Shown here one piece after another: positions 23,725 through 35,339 of a DNA stretch of 64,000 nucleotides. The notes beneath the pieces were generated by a model. That model saw only the letters and a program-made list of their open reading frames with translations, ran no database searches and had not been told where the DNA came from. A program made the translations under genes and the position numbers. This DNA is from Gigaspora rosea. Taxonomy: Eukaryota; Glomeromycota; Glomeromycetes; Diversisporales; Gigasporaceae. The stretch is from positions 25,490 through 89,489 of the forward strand of contig QKWP01000846.1 in assembly GCA_003550325.1 (NCBI GenBank), written 5' to 3'. The number at the start of each line of letters is the position of its first letter. The first letter of the stretch is position 1.

Positions 23725-24431
23725 GGGTATCTCATATGATGTTACACATATGTAATTTTATGCAGATCACGGATTCAGCCCCTATAAAAGATTATGCAAA
23801 CTTGTGACTATTAAGGAATTTTAACCCATGGTCTAATATTGTTAAAACGAAGTTTTTTCAGTTGTTTAAAAGTTGTGTATTTGCTAGTAAACAGTTTTTT
23901 CATTAAACGAACTGTTTAAAAAGAGGTTTGTTTAGAAACAATCTAGTATTAACTTTGCGCATGTGGCTTCAAAAATGCGCATATCAAGTAAACTTTTTTA
24001 ACAAACGGTTTTTTTTCTTTAACTTTTACAGGATATAACTTCGGTCACTTGTTTACATCTAATGGTATTATAAAAATTATTTGTAATTAAGAATTTTTTG
24101 AAAGTTTATTAGAAACCTTTCGTATTTATTAAGAGATCTATTTATAGATTAGATATAAACTATTTGGAAGATTGGATTTTTTGTGCGCAAGTGTTTGTAA
24201 CAAGTATTTAAAACTTATTGCAAATAAAAATTTTTATTATAATATGAGTAAGATTGTATAAAATAAAAAAATCAAAGATTTTTAGTCTTCATACGTTCGT
24301 AGGCACAAAATAATTTGATTGGCTAATAAATAATAAATTACTATTTTTAGATTAGTTATACGAATGATCTACAATATCAGCATGTCCGTTATTTTGCTAT
24401 ATTGCTGTATTGCAGATCATATGAGATACCC
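23725..24431. mobile_element. Inverted-repeat element, probable Harbinger-like MITE
   Basis: The ends are inverted copies of GGGTATCTCATATGAT, with CTA on both sides (23722-23724 and 24432-24434). The 3-bp duplication with a GGG start fits PIF/Harbinger, though the inverted repeat is short (16 bp). The interior, about 700 bp, has no open frame. Confidence 0.5.
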
Positions 24432-24499
24432 CTACCCTTAATTGTATTTTATTGGGAATAAGGACGAAACTAGTTTCGTCCATATTCCAAAATCTGAAA

Positions 24500-24690
24500 A
24501 AGTTATTGCAAAAAAAGGTGCAGTTTGCATAATTTTGTGAAATTTGTAGATCATCAAGAAAAGAAATTTCATATTCAGATATCGGGAATAGTTTTAAGAA
24601 ATCCGAAATCATCTAGAAATCGCAAGTGATTCCTTTTTTTCTTCTTGCTCTGCAAATTTCACAAAATTATGCAAACCGCAATAAAACAAA
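24500..24690. repeat. Long imperfect palindrome
   Basis: GTTTGCATAATTTTGTGAAA near 24519 is repeated in inverse orientation near 24655-24680 (TTTCACAAAATTATGCAAAC). The two arms enclose about 110 bp. It looks like a fold-back repeat, with no target duplication that I could define. DNA on to 25328 shows no gene. Confidence 0.55.
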
Positions 24691-25328
24691 CTACGATAAA
24701 TAAATTCTTGGCGAACAAATGCATTTAAAAATCATAGAGATAAATACTTTATTAATTTTATAGATATGATAAAAACAACCCATTTTTTGCGCTTGCGATG
24801 TTATTCAAACTTCTATCTTCGCTATACGGTAATTGTTTATAACAAATGAAGTTTATTTTACAGTAGTGATGGGTATTAGTATAATAGGTGTTTCAATAAA
24901 GCTTTCTAGGAATCAAGATCGCTTTTATATGTCAAATGCCGAGTATGATAATATATTTCTCATAATTATTTGCAATTGTTCTCTTGCTTCTATCTGATTA
25001 TATAACCGTGATGTTCGTGTTTATTTATATGGATCGACTTTGGACCAGTTCAAAAAACTGGTCTGGACCACGGACTGTAACATCTCTAATATTATACTAT
25101 ATAACTAAATATTGTTAATTAGTAATAATACATATTTTTATTTAACTATATATTTGCAATTAAACTTAAACAATACTATTGTTAAAGTTTTTAAATTAAT
25201 ATAACATAAAAATGTACTGTAGTATATATTCAATCAAAAATACATAAATCCTTATCAAATTATGTAATATTATTCATAAATACGTATTATACAAAATATC
25301 TGTGCAATAAATAAATAAACTATAATAC

Positions 25329-27354
25329 TCAAATACTAAAATATCCTTCAAGAACTTGAAACTTAATTCCTCGTTCCAAAATGTTTTGAAATAAAGAGGT
25401 TTTACCAAAAGAAACTGCCGGCGTTAGGACTAGATATATATTGGAACATTAGAATTATGAGACAATCCTTAACTATAATTAAGAAAGATTCAATACTACC
25501 TCCTTTAGGTATTATAGTCTTTTCTCTTAACATTGTGTAAGCGCATTGAACTACAATAATAGATGTCGCGGAATATCCAGGTTCAGGCCCTGTGACTTTA
25601 GTAACAAGTTCAACATCTGGTTGTAAATTAGATGTTGATTTTTGCTCATTACTGCGATCAATAAGAGGTGTCTTTGAATCAATATTATGTTTTGATGATT
25701 CCGGATCCTCATCTCCATGTATTCGAGACTTTGAAATTCCTCTTGCATAAAACATATGATAAAAGCTAGTTTCCTGAATTTGTTCGAGTGTAGGTCCATC
25801 ATGTGAAAAAAGACCTATTAACAAATAAACATAAATTTACAAACTTTGATCTATATTATGTTAAGGAGGCATTGAAAAATAAATATAATATTACCGAAGC
25901 TAAAAAGCCTAGGATATTTCAAAATTAATGACCTTCCCCATGAATACTTTGCTAAAAAGTTTATTAATGTGCTTCCAATGTAAAACATTAATAAATATCT
26001 GTATCTGGGAAAAGCAAGGTATGCTGCAATTTGAGCAGGTGGCACCTCTGTACGGTGCTCAATATCAAGTTGTTGACTTAGTTTAATAACAGAATGATCT
26101 GTTAAGAAGGAAGGAATAACATACGCTTTGTATACACATTAAATTTATGGGATAAAAGTAATGTAAATAGTTTATATATATATATATAATTAATAAATTT
26201 TATGCTGAATATTGAAAATTCTACCTTTAACACGATTATCCCATTTTCCATTTGGAATTCTTTTAATTGGTGGGCCAACTCTAGGCACAGTGCGATTAGT
26301 GCGATTGGCATTTTTTCGTAAGTCTCTGAGGCTATTAACATTAGCAATACCATGTACTATAAAAAGATAACGTGAATGTCATTATTTTAAATTTATATAA
26401 CATAAATACTATATATGTAAATTACCAAGAGTTGAATAGGTTCCGTAGTTGACGACGATTCCAGATTTTCCACCTTTAACACTTGAAATCATTTCAATTT
26501 GTGAAGGAATTGCATTTCTTAATTGTAATTGTTGTTTTGTATATAAGAATCCCAACTCTGCAGGTATCTATGAGTTTAGTGATAGATATTTTAGACATTT
26601 TATATTTTTTACGAAGAAGAACGCACTTATAGTATAACATACACTATCGTATCCACAAGCAGAAACTTGTAACAAAATTAGACCGCGTTAGATGTAAATA
26701 ACAAATATGTGAAATAATTTCAATTTTAAATTTGATTTAATGAATGGGTAAAAAATTTGCATACCAACAGTTGTATTATTATTTTTTGCAGCTTGATCGT
26801 ATGTCAATTGCATTCTTTCAATAAAATCTGGTTCTCCTGAAGTGAAAATGTTTGTCAAAAGAACATGTATATATTTTTATTCATAAGCTCATATAATTCT
26901 ATTAAATTATACTACCAGAAATGTCTATATAATCACAGAAATTTTCTACGCAAGCTTTGACCACCGGCTCACCATAGAATCGAAATGGACCTACGCAATT
27001 AATTAGTACTTTTGTTCTTCGTGCTAATGCGTTTAAGGTTTCCGGGCTGTCAGCGTCAGCAACTAAGATTTCTGGCTTAGGAACATTGTTACCACCCGCG
27101 TTATTTACAATAGTTGAAATTTCAGTAAGACGCGTTATTGAACGCCCAGCTATCGCCCATTTAAGTCCAGGTAGCTGTTCTATAGTTTGGCAAATTTGCT
27201 CAACCACAAATTGACCAGTGAAACCTTTTAAAATAATTTGATTACGTTTTTTTCGAGAAATGAGTTTTGAATAATCTTATAATGATAATAAATATGCCAA
27301 ACCCGTAGCACCGAAGATAACGAGATCGAGCTCTTTTTCATTTCCTTGCGTCAT
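25329..27354 (-). CDS. Saccharopine dehydrogenase-like oxidoreductase (SCCPDH family)
   Basis: Putative NAD(P)-binding membrane-associated oxidoreductase; the physiological reaction of this family is not established and it should not be read as lysine pathway saccharopine dehydrogenase. Nine exons on the minus strand: 27354-27303, 27224-26916, 26836-26765, 26665-26643, 26567-26426, 26356-26225, 26098-25895, 25814-25500, 25429-25329, each junction GT-AG and in frame, giving 449 residues (human SCCPDH has 429). The Rossmann loop GATGFTG (residues 15-21) spans the first junction. Then come WAIAGRS, a VLINCVGPFRFYGEPVV segment, YIDISGEPDFI, CGYDSIPAELG (spans two junctions) and the C-terminal VLTPAVSFGKTSLFQ and GIKFQVLEGYF. 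A hydrophobic stretch (YLLMFYIGSTLINFLA) fits the membrane anchor of the family. Exon 4 is a 23-nt micro-exon that supplies VSACGYDS. Confidence 0.93.
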
Positions 27355-27541
27355 TAACAAATTTATTGCCGTGGACGATTTAAAAGTCCAAAGTTCGATG
27401 ATGGTAGGAGATTCATTTGATTGGTTGTCGATCTTTATAAAATGCAATCGATCATATCATATGATAATCGCTAACTAAATTTGTTATCGGGCTTTCGATC
27501 TGTCAGTGATAGTATAATTGAAAGTCCAATGACTAGGGTTG

Positions 27542-27647
27542 TCCGTATACAAGACCCCCCAGATATCAGACCCCCTATGTACTAGACTGCGAATGAAGGT
27601 TTTAATTTTGGTGGGGTGTAAGAGACCCGGGTCTTTTATACGGCAGT
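27542..27647. mobile_element. Short inverted-repeat element (CCGTATAAAAGACCC family)
   Basis: The left end CCGTATACAAGACCC and the right end read inward, CCGTATAAAAGACCC, are inverted. The continuation TAAACTGCCGTATAAAAGA is shared with another member at about 60477-60840. The exact borders and the target duplication remain uncertain. Confidence 0.45.
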
Positions 27648-28059
27648 TTACGGTACTTGCCAATATGTAAATTACAAAATAGGTATTAAAGTTGGCCAAA
27701 TCATATGACAATTTCTACCAGCATTAACATCGACCCAGCCTCAATGGCTACCAGATTTTATAAATTGTTATTTTGAGTTTAGACATATAACTTACATACA
27801 TTATGACGTAAATCACAGTGTAATTTATGTCAGTAAATTACAATTAACGTGAAATTTAACAACCCTACCGATGACACATTCATATATAGGCTAATATTAG
27901 TTGCCAAACTATAGTTGCAATTAATCGATTACTTAGATCACGTGACTAAACAATTGATTAATTTTTTGATACGATAGTTAATGCGGGAAAGAATTCTGAA
28001 AATTTCCGATGTAGAAAATGGACGAACTGAAAATACGAGCAAGGTCGAGGCAAATTTTT

Positions 28060-28171
28060 TTGTCAGTATCCGAATAATTCCGAGGATAGTATATGTTGCA
28101 TAATACTATAAAAGATCGTATAATCTATTTAAATATTTCGGTCAAATCGCATAATCCTGGACACCCTAATT
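28060..28171. repeat. End of a GGGTGTCCAGGATTAT-type element
   Basis: The sequence GCATAATCCTGGACACCC followed by TA (28171-28172) is the inward-read end of the family whose larger copy is at 60177-61595. The matching left end is not clear. Between 27700 and 28860 I see no host gene; a small open frame at 28509-28721 has no motif. Confidence 0.4.
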
Positions 28172-28872
28172 TGTATAGTTGATATTACATCTTTAAATTG
28201 ATAGTAACGGTAACTTATGATTTATTAAAATTAAACCAAATAATGTATTTACACAAAAGCTTTAAGACTTCGTGGTAATCCGTTAAGCAGATGTATCGCT
28301 TTCAGATTTAACATATTACAAATTGAACCAGACATGGGCATAGACAAATTTAAATAACTAGTAATAAAACGGCGACATTTCATAAGGCTGGAGCTCACCA
28401 AAATAATTTACATTATAAGATATTATACAGTATATTAAACCTCGTTACGAAGAATTTTGAAAATATATTTAGAAGCTCATTATAGGCGATGTCTATCAAT
28501 TACAGTGTTTGCATTTGGACTATAAACATTTCATTTGGATGGACAAAATTTTATATGTCCAAATTCACGAAATTGCCAACACATTGCATTTTGTTGATGA
28601 GTCTCTAATATTTGACAAAGATGCCTCACAAATCATGAGCCATATCTCAACCATCTTAATCCAACCACTAAATGGTGAGCTTGCTAGAATGGTTTTACTT
28701 CATAAAGAACTATTAGAATGATTATTGTCAGAATGATTATTTAACGCTAACCATAATGAGCTGTTAGATGTTCACGTACACTCACATGACTTTAATCTTC
28801 ATTCGATACTATTTTACATCTCACGTATTATATAATGGCAAGAAGTAGATTGTTCACCTAAGAGAGATGGGG

Positions 28873-29060
28873 GTATTATGGCGAATTAGGTATTGTGGAG
28901 AATCGTGATCCTGTGATCGGAATTGAATCAAATTTATGCCTCTCATCGAGAGAAATCAAATTTTTATTCAATTAAGACCGCCATGTCACAAGATATTGAG
29001 GTTAATGCATTTTTATCTTCGTTAGCATCTAATCAGCTTTGTGACTTAGTGGTCCAAATT
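28873..29060. repeat. Decayed copy of the fold-back element at 29408-29582
   Basis: The order of words (GTATTATGGCGAAT, GTGATCGGAATTGAATC, CTCTCATCGAGAGAAA, ATGTCACAAGATATTGA) parallels the better-preserved fold-back at 29408-29582 with many changes. It is non-coding; the open frame at 28923-29126 is a by-product. Confidence 0.45.
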
Positions 29061-29124
29061 GAGCGATTTTTATACATCGATTCCTCTCGAGATTACCCGA
29101 TTTTTCCAATTTTTCTGATTTTTT

Positions 29125-29345
29125 AATTAGGGTTAGGGTTAGGGTTAGAGTTGGGTTAAGGTTAGGTTAGAAGGTGGTTTTTATATAGTAAAATCGCATT
29201 CCCGGCATTTTTACTTAGTCAAACAAGACGGTTTGGATAGCCATTTTTTATATATTTCGTGTTTTTGTCTTTGCCGTCTCGCTTTGTTTTGTTCGGACTG
29301 ATCCGGGTTATATATTGGGTAATTTCGTGATGTACCTGGCTTTAG
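29125..29345. repeat. TTAGGG stretch inside a MULE-like non-autonomous element
   Basis: AATTAGGGTTAGGGTTAGGG starts at about 29125 and degrades into TTGGGTTAAGGTTAGG. Downstream the sequence parallels the element at 44764-45289: a GCATTCCCGGCATTTTTA block, GTTTTTGTCTT, GGACTGATCCGGG and the terminal word GTACCTGGCTTTAGCCTACC (about 29329). So the telomere-like words belong to a transposable element and not to a chromosome end. Confidence 0.6.
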
Positions 29346-29407
29346 CCTACCCCACAACTTGGATCGCTGGGTCACATGATTAACCAATTTAGATATATAG
29401 AATACTA

Positions 29408-29582
29408 TAGTAAAAGGGTGGCGAATCGTTGATATCTCATGCCCCATGATCAGAATCCAAAACTTTTTATATCATTAGATTCCTCTCATCAAGAAGAAAC
29501 GAATGGTATAAAAATCGTTGGATTCTGACCATGGGATCACAAAATATCAACGATTCGTCACAATACCTCCTAATGCAAAAAA
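29408..29582. mobile_element. Fold-back MITE (GCGAATCGTTGATAT ends)
   Basis: The left arm GGCGAATCGTTGATATCTC...CATGATCAGAATCCAA and the right arm read inward GACGAATCGTTGATATTTTG...CATGGTCAGAATCCAA pair for about 60 bp around a small loop. Target duplications were not resolved. Confidence 0.6.
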
Positions 29583-30076
29583 ACCCATTTATTTTTTAAT
29601 GAAATTTTAAATTCGAATATCTTTAGTTTTAGTGATCAGAATCGAATGATTTGGGTATCAATTGATTTAGCTTAATGAGATAAATCAAATATACTAAAAT
29701 TATTCGACTCAGTCAATAGATTATATGATACGAACAAAAATTGTTAACTTCGCCATGATCCTTATATCTTGCAGAATATTGGATAAATCCATAAATTACC
29801 CATCACTGCCTAAAAATGCATATTCTATTTTATGACTAAATGAATTATAGAGTTATTTTTACAAAGAGTACTTGCTAGCAATCTTCTTTCTTTAGAACCA
29901 AGATTATTATATAAAATACTTAAATAAGTTAAAGTATTATTTTTGCAAATAACTTTTGCAATAATTTTCTGTTCTCAAATCCAATTCTAGCTCTTCAAAA
30001 TACAGTGATACCAATTTATGATTGATACAGAGAGCTTCAACCAAGGCTTTTTAAAACCCCAAATATTTTTTATATA

Positions 30077-30253
30077 CAGTTAACCCTCTATAAGTGCACT
30101 GTGTAGGGATAGCAAAAAATCATACATTTAGTAAGGTATTGCATTTAGGGGGGGGGGGGTAAAAATCTTTAAGTGCATATGTAGCAGGAAGACTGTGCAT
30201 TTATGAAGGTATTGATTGCATTTATAGAAGTTGCATTTATGGAGGTCTGACTG
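30077..30253. mobile_element. Pogo-like MITE, 177 bp
   Basis: Ends CAGTTAACCCTCTATAAGTG (left) and CAGTCAGACCTCCATAAATG (right, read inward), with TA at 30075-30076 and 30254-30255. The interior has TGCATTTA words and a G run at about 30150-30159. It is a relative of the MITEs at 5889-6175 and 33137-33478, with ends more diverged than in the latter. Confidence 0.75.
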
Positions 30254-30552
30254 TAGATTATAACTGGATTTTGGCCAATTTTCGATCTAATTGCTAAAAA
30301 TAACAAAACTATATTTACTTAAATAGCTTTTTATCCAGTAATCAAAATTGAATATACTTTTTTTGTTAGATGCACCAGGACCCTGAATAATACATATAAA
30401 GGCTATATTGAAATTTTGGATAAGAAAATACTTTTTTACTGAAATGTTATATTTGAAAAGCAGTTATTGGCCAAACGGTTATATTTAAAAGTGGATAAAA
30501 GCCTTCAATATTATGTTATTTAAAATGGATAAAATTAATAAATTTTAAATAG

Positions 30553-31099
30553 TGTAATCGAGTTATTCGATTATATTTAAAAGATTGGGTTTTTAAAAGA
30601 ATTTTTAAAGTGTTTTTTTTTATTGAGATAAGTATTTTTTACGTCCGAAATCTGTCTTTACAAAGGTACTTTTTGCTCTTGTTTTATAACTTTTGCTTTT
30701 ACTAATCATTGTCTATTTTTAGGTGATCTGATCGCGGTACTCAAGATGTGATACGGTTTCATACATAGGGATTGATGCTCTATGATTGTATGCATAACGA
30801 TTGATGCATCACGATGATATGCACACGATGATAGAGAATAAACATGTACGGGGCACCGATACAAATATCGGCGTATATTGTAAACAAATAAATAAATAAA
30901 TAAATAAACAAATAACAAATAGATTTAAAGACTAATATAAACAATAAACACGGAATTAACTATAATAAAATAAATATAAAATGTACGAAGAGTTCAATGG
31001 TCGTCATGTGTCGTAGGCACATGATCAGTGCAGTACGTATCATTGTACCGATATCCCTATCGTTGTACTGATATTCCTAAATTGGTCTACTATTTCACA
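30553..31099 (-). repeat. 3' LTR of the Gypsy fossil
   Basis: 547 bp, TG...CA ends in element orientation, near-identical partner at 37571-38141. It is preceded (in element orientation) by the polypurine tract. A TATAAA-like promoter word was not singled out. Confidence 0.93.
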
Positions 31100-31149
31100 C
31101 TCCCCCCCCTCTAAGCCACAAGATCCTTCGAGTAGTACATATCTAAAAA

Positions 31150-32440
31150 AATTCAAATATAAATAGTTGGCTCCCATGCTGGTCGATCATAGTATTTCTT
31201 CAGTCGATTAGTATTTATTAATTTCTTTAGGATTTTCCCATCTATCGTTCGCAGCTTATAAGTTCTGGGTGCACCAAAATTATGGATATAGTATGGTCCA
31301 TTCCATTTTTCTCTCAGTTTATCACCATACACGTTTTCTTTGGCTGATTCATACATAAGAACTTGTTCTCCTATTTTAAATTCGATGGTCCTGATATTCT
31401 TATCGTGGTATCCTTTTTGTCTTTCTTGGGTCTTTTTAATGTTGTCTTGTGCCATAAGTCGTTGTTGACTCAAGTCCTCTGTGATCTTCATAATATGGTG
31501 CTTTAATGAATTTTCTAGAGACGCTTTCGGCCTTTCTTCTTCTTGCTGGATTTGTAGATCTAGAGGTACTACGGCTTCCCGTCCATAGGTGAGGAAAAAT
31601 GGATCGAGTTTGGTAATATGATTTTGAAGCGTGCGATATGCAAATAAGGCAGGAGGTAAGAGAGTATCCCAGGTGGACTTATAATTGCCTACAAGCTTCG
31701 TCAACGTAGTGCAAAGAGTTTTATTAAACCTTTCGGTTAAGCCGTTTGTCTAGGGGTGGTAGGCAGTTGCTAAATGGTGACGGGTGGTCATAATTACGCA
31801 TAGGGCATCTACTATTTCATTACAAAATGAGCGTCCTTGGTCAAATAGAAGCGCTCTTGGACAACCGTGGCGGCATATAAGATTCTCATAAATAAAATGG
31901 GCTATGGTAGATGCAGTTATGTCTGGAATTGCACGGGCTTCAGGCCACTTTGTTAAATATTCTGTGGCGACTATTATATAGTGATTACCACTTTCTGTTA
32001 TGTTCTTGAAAGGCCTGACAATGTCTATACCAACCCGATCAAAAAGAGCGCCTACCCTCAGAGGATGTAATTTTTCATGATGTTTTGGAGCACCTTGTCG
32101 TTGGCATGTGTCACAAGTGCGTATATAATCACTAATTGTCTTGTACATTCGAGGCCAAAAATATTTATCTTTAATTCTATTATAGGTGGACTCTAATCCA
32201 AAATGTCCAGCCATTGCATCTGAGTGGACATTATATAAAATTTTTTCTAACTCATTGCTTTTTATTACACATAGGGGCGGTCTTTCTATATTCTTATTTC
32301 TTCGATAGAGAATATCGTTCTGTACAAAATAATGTATGGTTTGTTTTAAGAACTTCTTTTGTTCTTTATGAACTAAATTATCGGGAAGCTTGGCACCCTC
32401 CAGGTACGTTTTGATTTGATGGTATAATTGGGGGTCCATT
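31150..32440 (-). mobile_element. Integrase region of the Gypsy fossil
   Basis: Fragments show an HHCC zinc-binding segment (GHFGLESTYNRIKDKYFWP, then CDTCQRQG), an integrase core (VGIDIVRPF, TEYLTKWPEARA, LFDQGRSFCNEIV) and a C-terminal part with EQVLMYE and KLREKWNGPYYI. This is the retroviral-type integrase that would insert the element DNA. It is a broken relic. Confidence 0.9.
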
Positions 32441-32599
32441 TCTGTTGGTATTAACTTAAATTTTTTTTTTTTTTTTTATAAATAACTGCCAGGACAACGG
32501 TAACCTGGACTGGATTCAGACCGGATTTAAATTAGAAACATGGTTTATATTATTGTTTCTGTTTTCCTTTTTTTTTTTTTTTAATATATTAACTAACTT

Positions 32600-34285
32600 T
32601 TATATTTTTTTTTGTTTTCCTCATGGGGTTTGTGAGGAATTCGAGACAAGAAGTCTACATTGTTGTGGGTATTACCCTTTTTATAACAAATCGTGCAAGG
32701 GTATTCTGTAGCGATCATTATCCACCTTGCGAGTCTGCTGGTAGGTTGTGGATTATTTAACAACCACTTAAGGGCTTGGTGGTCGGTTACTAATTCTAGT
32801 TGTTTACCATATATGTAGAGTCGGAAATACTGCATAGCCCATATGCCGGCCAAGCATCTATCTCAGTGGTCGAATAATTCTTTTCAGGACCATTAAGTCT
32901 CCTACTCGCATAAGCTATCACATATTCCCGATTGCTATCGTCCTTCTGGGCCAAAATCGTGCCTAGACCTACATACGAAGCGTTGATGTATAAAATAAAT
33001 GGCTTTGAAAAGTTAGGGTGGCGTAATATAGGGGCCATTATTAGCCTTTGTTTCAACATTTCGAAGGCTTCTTGGCATGGATGATCCCATACGAATGGTG
33101 TATTTTTCTTTAAAAGTAAGTTAAGCGGATAAACTACAGTCAACCCTCCATAAATGCAACTTGTAGAGACAAGCCTACAACGTGCATTTAGGGAGGTTTG
33201 CATTTAGAGAGAGCCAATTAAATTGCAGCTTTTAAAAATCAGATCATCAAGTTTGTGTAACTTCTACTAAAACTATATAACCTATCTTAAATACTAAAAT
33301 TTGATTGGACAAGTGCATTTAGGGAGGTTAGTGTGATATAAAATGTTATTCAAGAGAACGTGCATTTACAGAATATAGAAAGTGCATTTAGCACTAATAA
33401 CATTTTACAAAATAGAAAAAAACGTGCATTTAGAGAGGTATTGCATTTATGAAGGTTGCATTTATGGAGGGTTGACTGTATTTTGGAAAAGTTTTCTACA
33501 AATTTCCTATAATATGAGGCTAACCCTAGAAAACCTCTTAGCCTGGTTAGGTTTGTCGGCATAGGGAAGTCTCTAACTTTTTCAATTTTTGTAGGATCAG
33601 GGGCGATATCTTTCCTATTGATGAGATGTCCTAAGAATGACAACTCTTTTTTAAAAAAACAACATTTATCCCTATTTAGCCGTAATCCAGCACTTTTCAG
33701 TATGTCGAAGACTTGTTGTAAATGGGACAGATGTTCGTTAAAGGTTGTTGAATGGATATTTATGTCATCCAAATAAACTAACACGAATTTTCCGTTGACT
33801 GGATGTAAAATTTTATTCATTAGCCGTTGAAATGTTGCGGGAGCATTCGTGAGTCCGAATGGCATAACCAGGAATTCGTATAGCCTATCCCTGGTGACAA
33901 AGGCAGTTTTTTCTCTATCTTGGGGATTCATTTCTATTTGCCAATAACCGCTTGCTAAGTTCAGTGTTGAGAACCACTGTGAGCCATTTAATGAGCTTAG
34001 GATATCGTCAATCCTTGGCATTGGGTAAGAATCCTTAACGGTCAATGCGTTTAGCTTCCTGTAGTCAACACAAAATCGCATTTTTCTGTTCTTTTTCTTT
34101 ACTAACACCACTGGGGAACTCCAAGGACTAGTTGATTCGTGGACGATCCTATGTTTCACCATTTGTTCAACTTCTTTCATGATAAACTCATTCTCTGTAT
34201 GGGATACCCGGTACGGTCTTTGTTTTATGGGCTCAACTTCCTCTTTTAATACGATTTTATGCATTTCTACTTTGGTTCGTCCCAA
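32600..34285 (-). mobile_element. Reverse transcriptase and RNase H region of the Gypsy fossil
   Basis: The RT part (about 33500-34285) shows RPYRVS, SPWSSPVVLVKKK, MRFCVDYRKLNALT, the YLDD box region (VLVYLDDIN) and FLGHLI; the RNase H part (about 32600-33130) shows the TDHQALKWLL and RLARWI blocks. The order and motifs are those of Ty3/Gypsy pol. A MITE (33137-33478) sits between the two parts. It is broken. Confidence 0.92.
33137..33478. mobile_element. Young pogo-like MITE inserted in Gypsy pol
   Basis: Perfect 24-bp inverted ends starting CAGTCAACCCTCCATAAATG, TA at 33135-33136 and 33479-33480. The interior holds many TGCATTTA/TAAATGCA words spaced irregularly. Since it lies within the retroelement it is younger than that insertion. 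Confidence 0.92.
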
Positions 34286-34849
34286 TTGTGTTAAGCCTTC
34301 CGCAAATATTTCTTCATTAGATTTTATTAAGTTTTCTACTTAAGTTCTTTGTTCTGTTTCCAACTCGTTAATCCCGTCCGAAGCTGCTGGAATTCCCAAT
34401 TCTTTTTCAAGATTATCTACCAAGCATTCTAACGTTTCCATTTCCGATGTCACTTCCTTACATTCTAGACAATCGCCTTTTCCTTCCTCCATTAACTTTA
34501 CAAAATAACACCTCAATTTGATGTTTCTATTCTTCTGATTTTTATTATCTGTTTTTGTTTTTTCTTTAATTTGTTTATATTTATCTTTCGGTTTTTCTTT
34601 CCCTTCTATACTAACGTAATCATTTCCAATTTCTATAATAGGTAACTTATCCGTATCTCCCATAACCACATAACTTTTTCTTCTTCAACTTCTTCTTCTT
34701 CGTATTTGTTCTCACTATCCTCTCCCAAACTTACACCATCACCTTCATGTTCTTTCTGTCCCTTTTTCTCTAGTAGTATCGGTTTTTCTTTGTCATATAT
34801 CATTCTTTCCTAGCAGGCAATTGGAATTTCTTTCTTTTTGTTGTTCCAT

Positions 34850-35300
34850 TCATATTTAAAACACCTGTATTCTAAATCGATTGTTCCTTTTACCTTAGCT
34901 AACCAGTCTGTTCCAACGATTACCATATATTCCTGGGCTTCTGTAACCTCGACATCAATAGGTATTTCTACTTTATTTATTTTGATCAGCAAATTTTCAA
35001 CTACTCCCAACGGGTGCTTCTTTTGTCTGTGTACATCGACTAAATTTCTTGTTGATGGTTTATTAATAACTCTCTTGATTTTCTTTAGAAAGTTATATGA
35101 AACCAGGCTTTTACTTGATCCCGTATTCAATATAAGGTAAATAGGACACCGGTCTATAGTGGCTTCACAGTAAATAACTTCTACCAGTGATTGAAAATCA
35201 TCTAGCGATTCTAAATTATTTAAAACTAACAGTGACAATAAATTACTAGGTAATGGTTGTTCTGTTATCTTCCTTGAGGGATCTACTAACTCAGTTTTCC
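34850..35300 (-). mobile_element. Aspartic protease-like region of the Gypsy fossil
   Basis: A segment with YLILNTGSSKSLVSYNFLKK followed by VEIPIDVEVTEAQEYMVIVG resembles the retropepsin domain found between gag and RT. An acidic/Lys-rich spacer lies on its RT side (about 34340-34800). Confidence 0.75.
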
Positions 35301-35339
35301 CGGCACTCTCACCCTCGCGAGAAGTTGCCTCTAAACGTT

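Noticed and set aside
28509-28721. Small plus-strand frame with protein-like composition
   Set aside because: No domain, no second copy to support conservation, no plausible neighbouring exons.
29125-29160. Possible telomere or chromosome end (TTAGGG run)
   Set aside because: Only three clean repeats, with unique and mobile-element sequence on both sides; the same runs occur in other element interiors.
32214-32414. Plus-strand frame inside the Gypsy element
   Set aside because: Shadow of the integrase region on the other strand.
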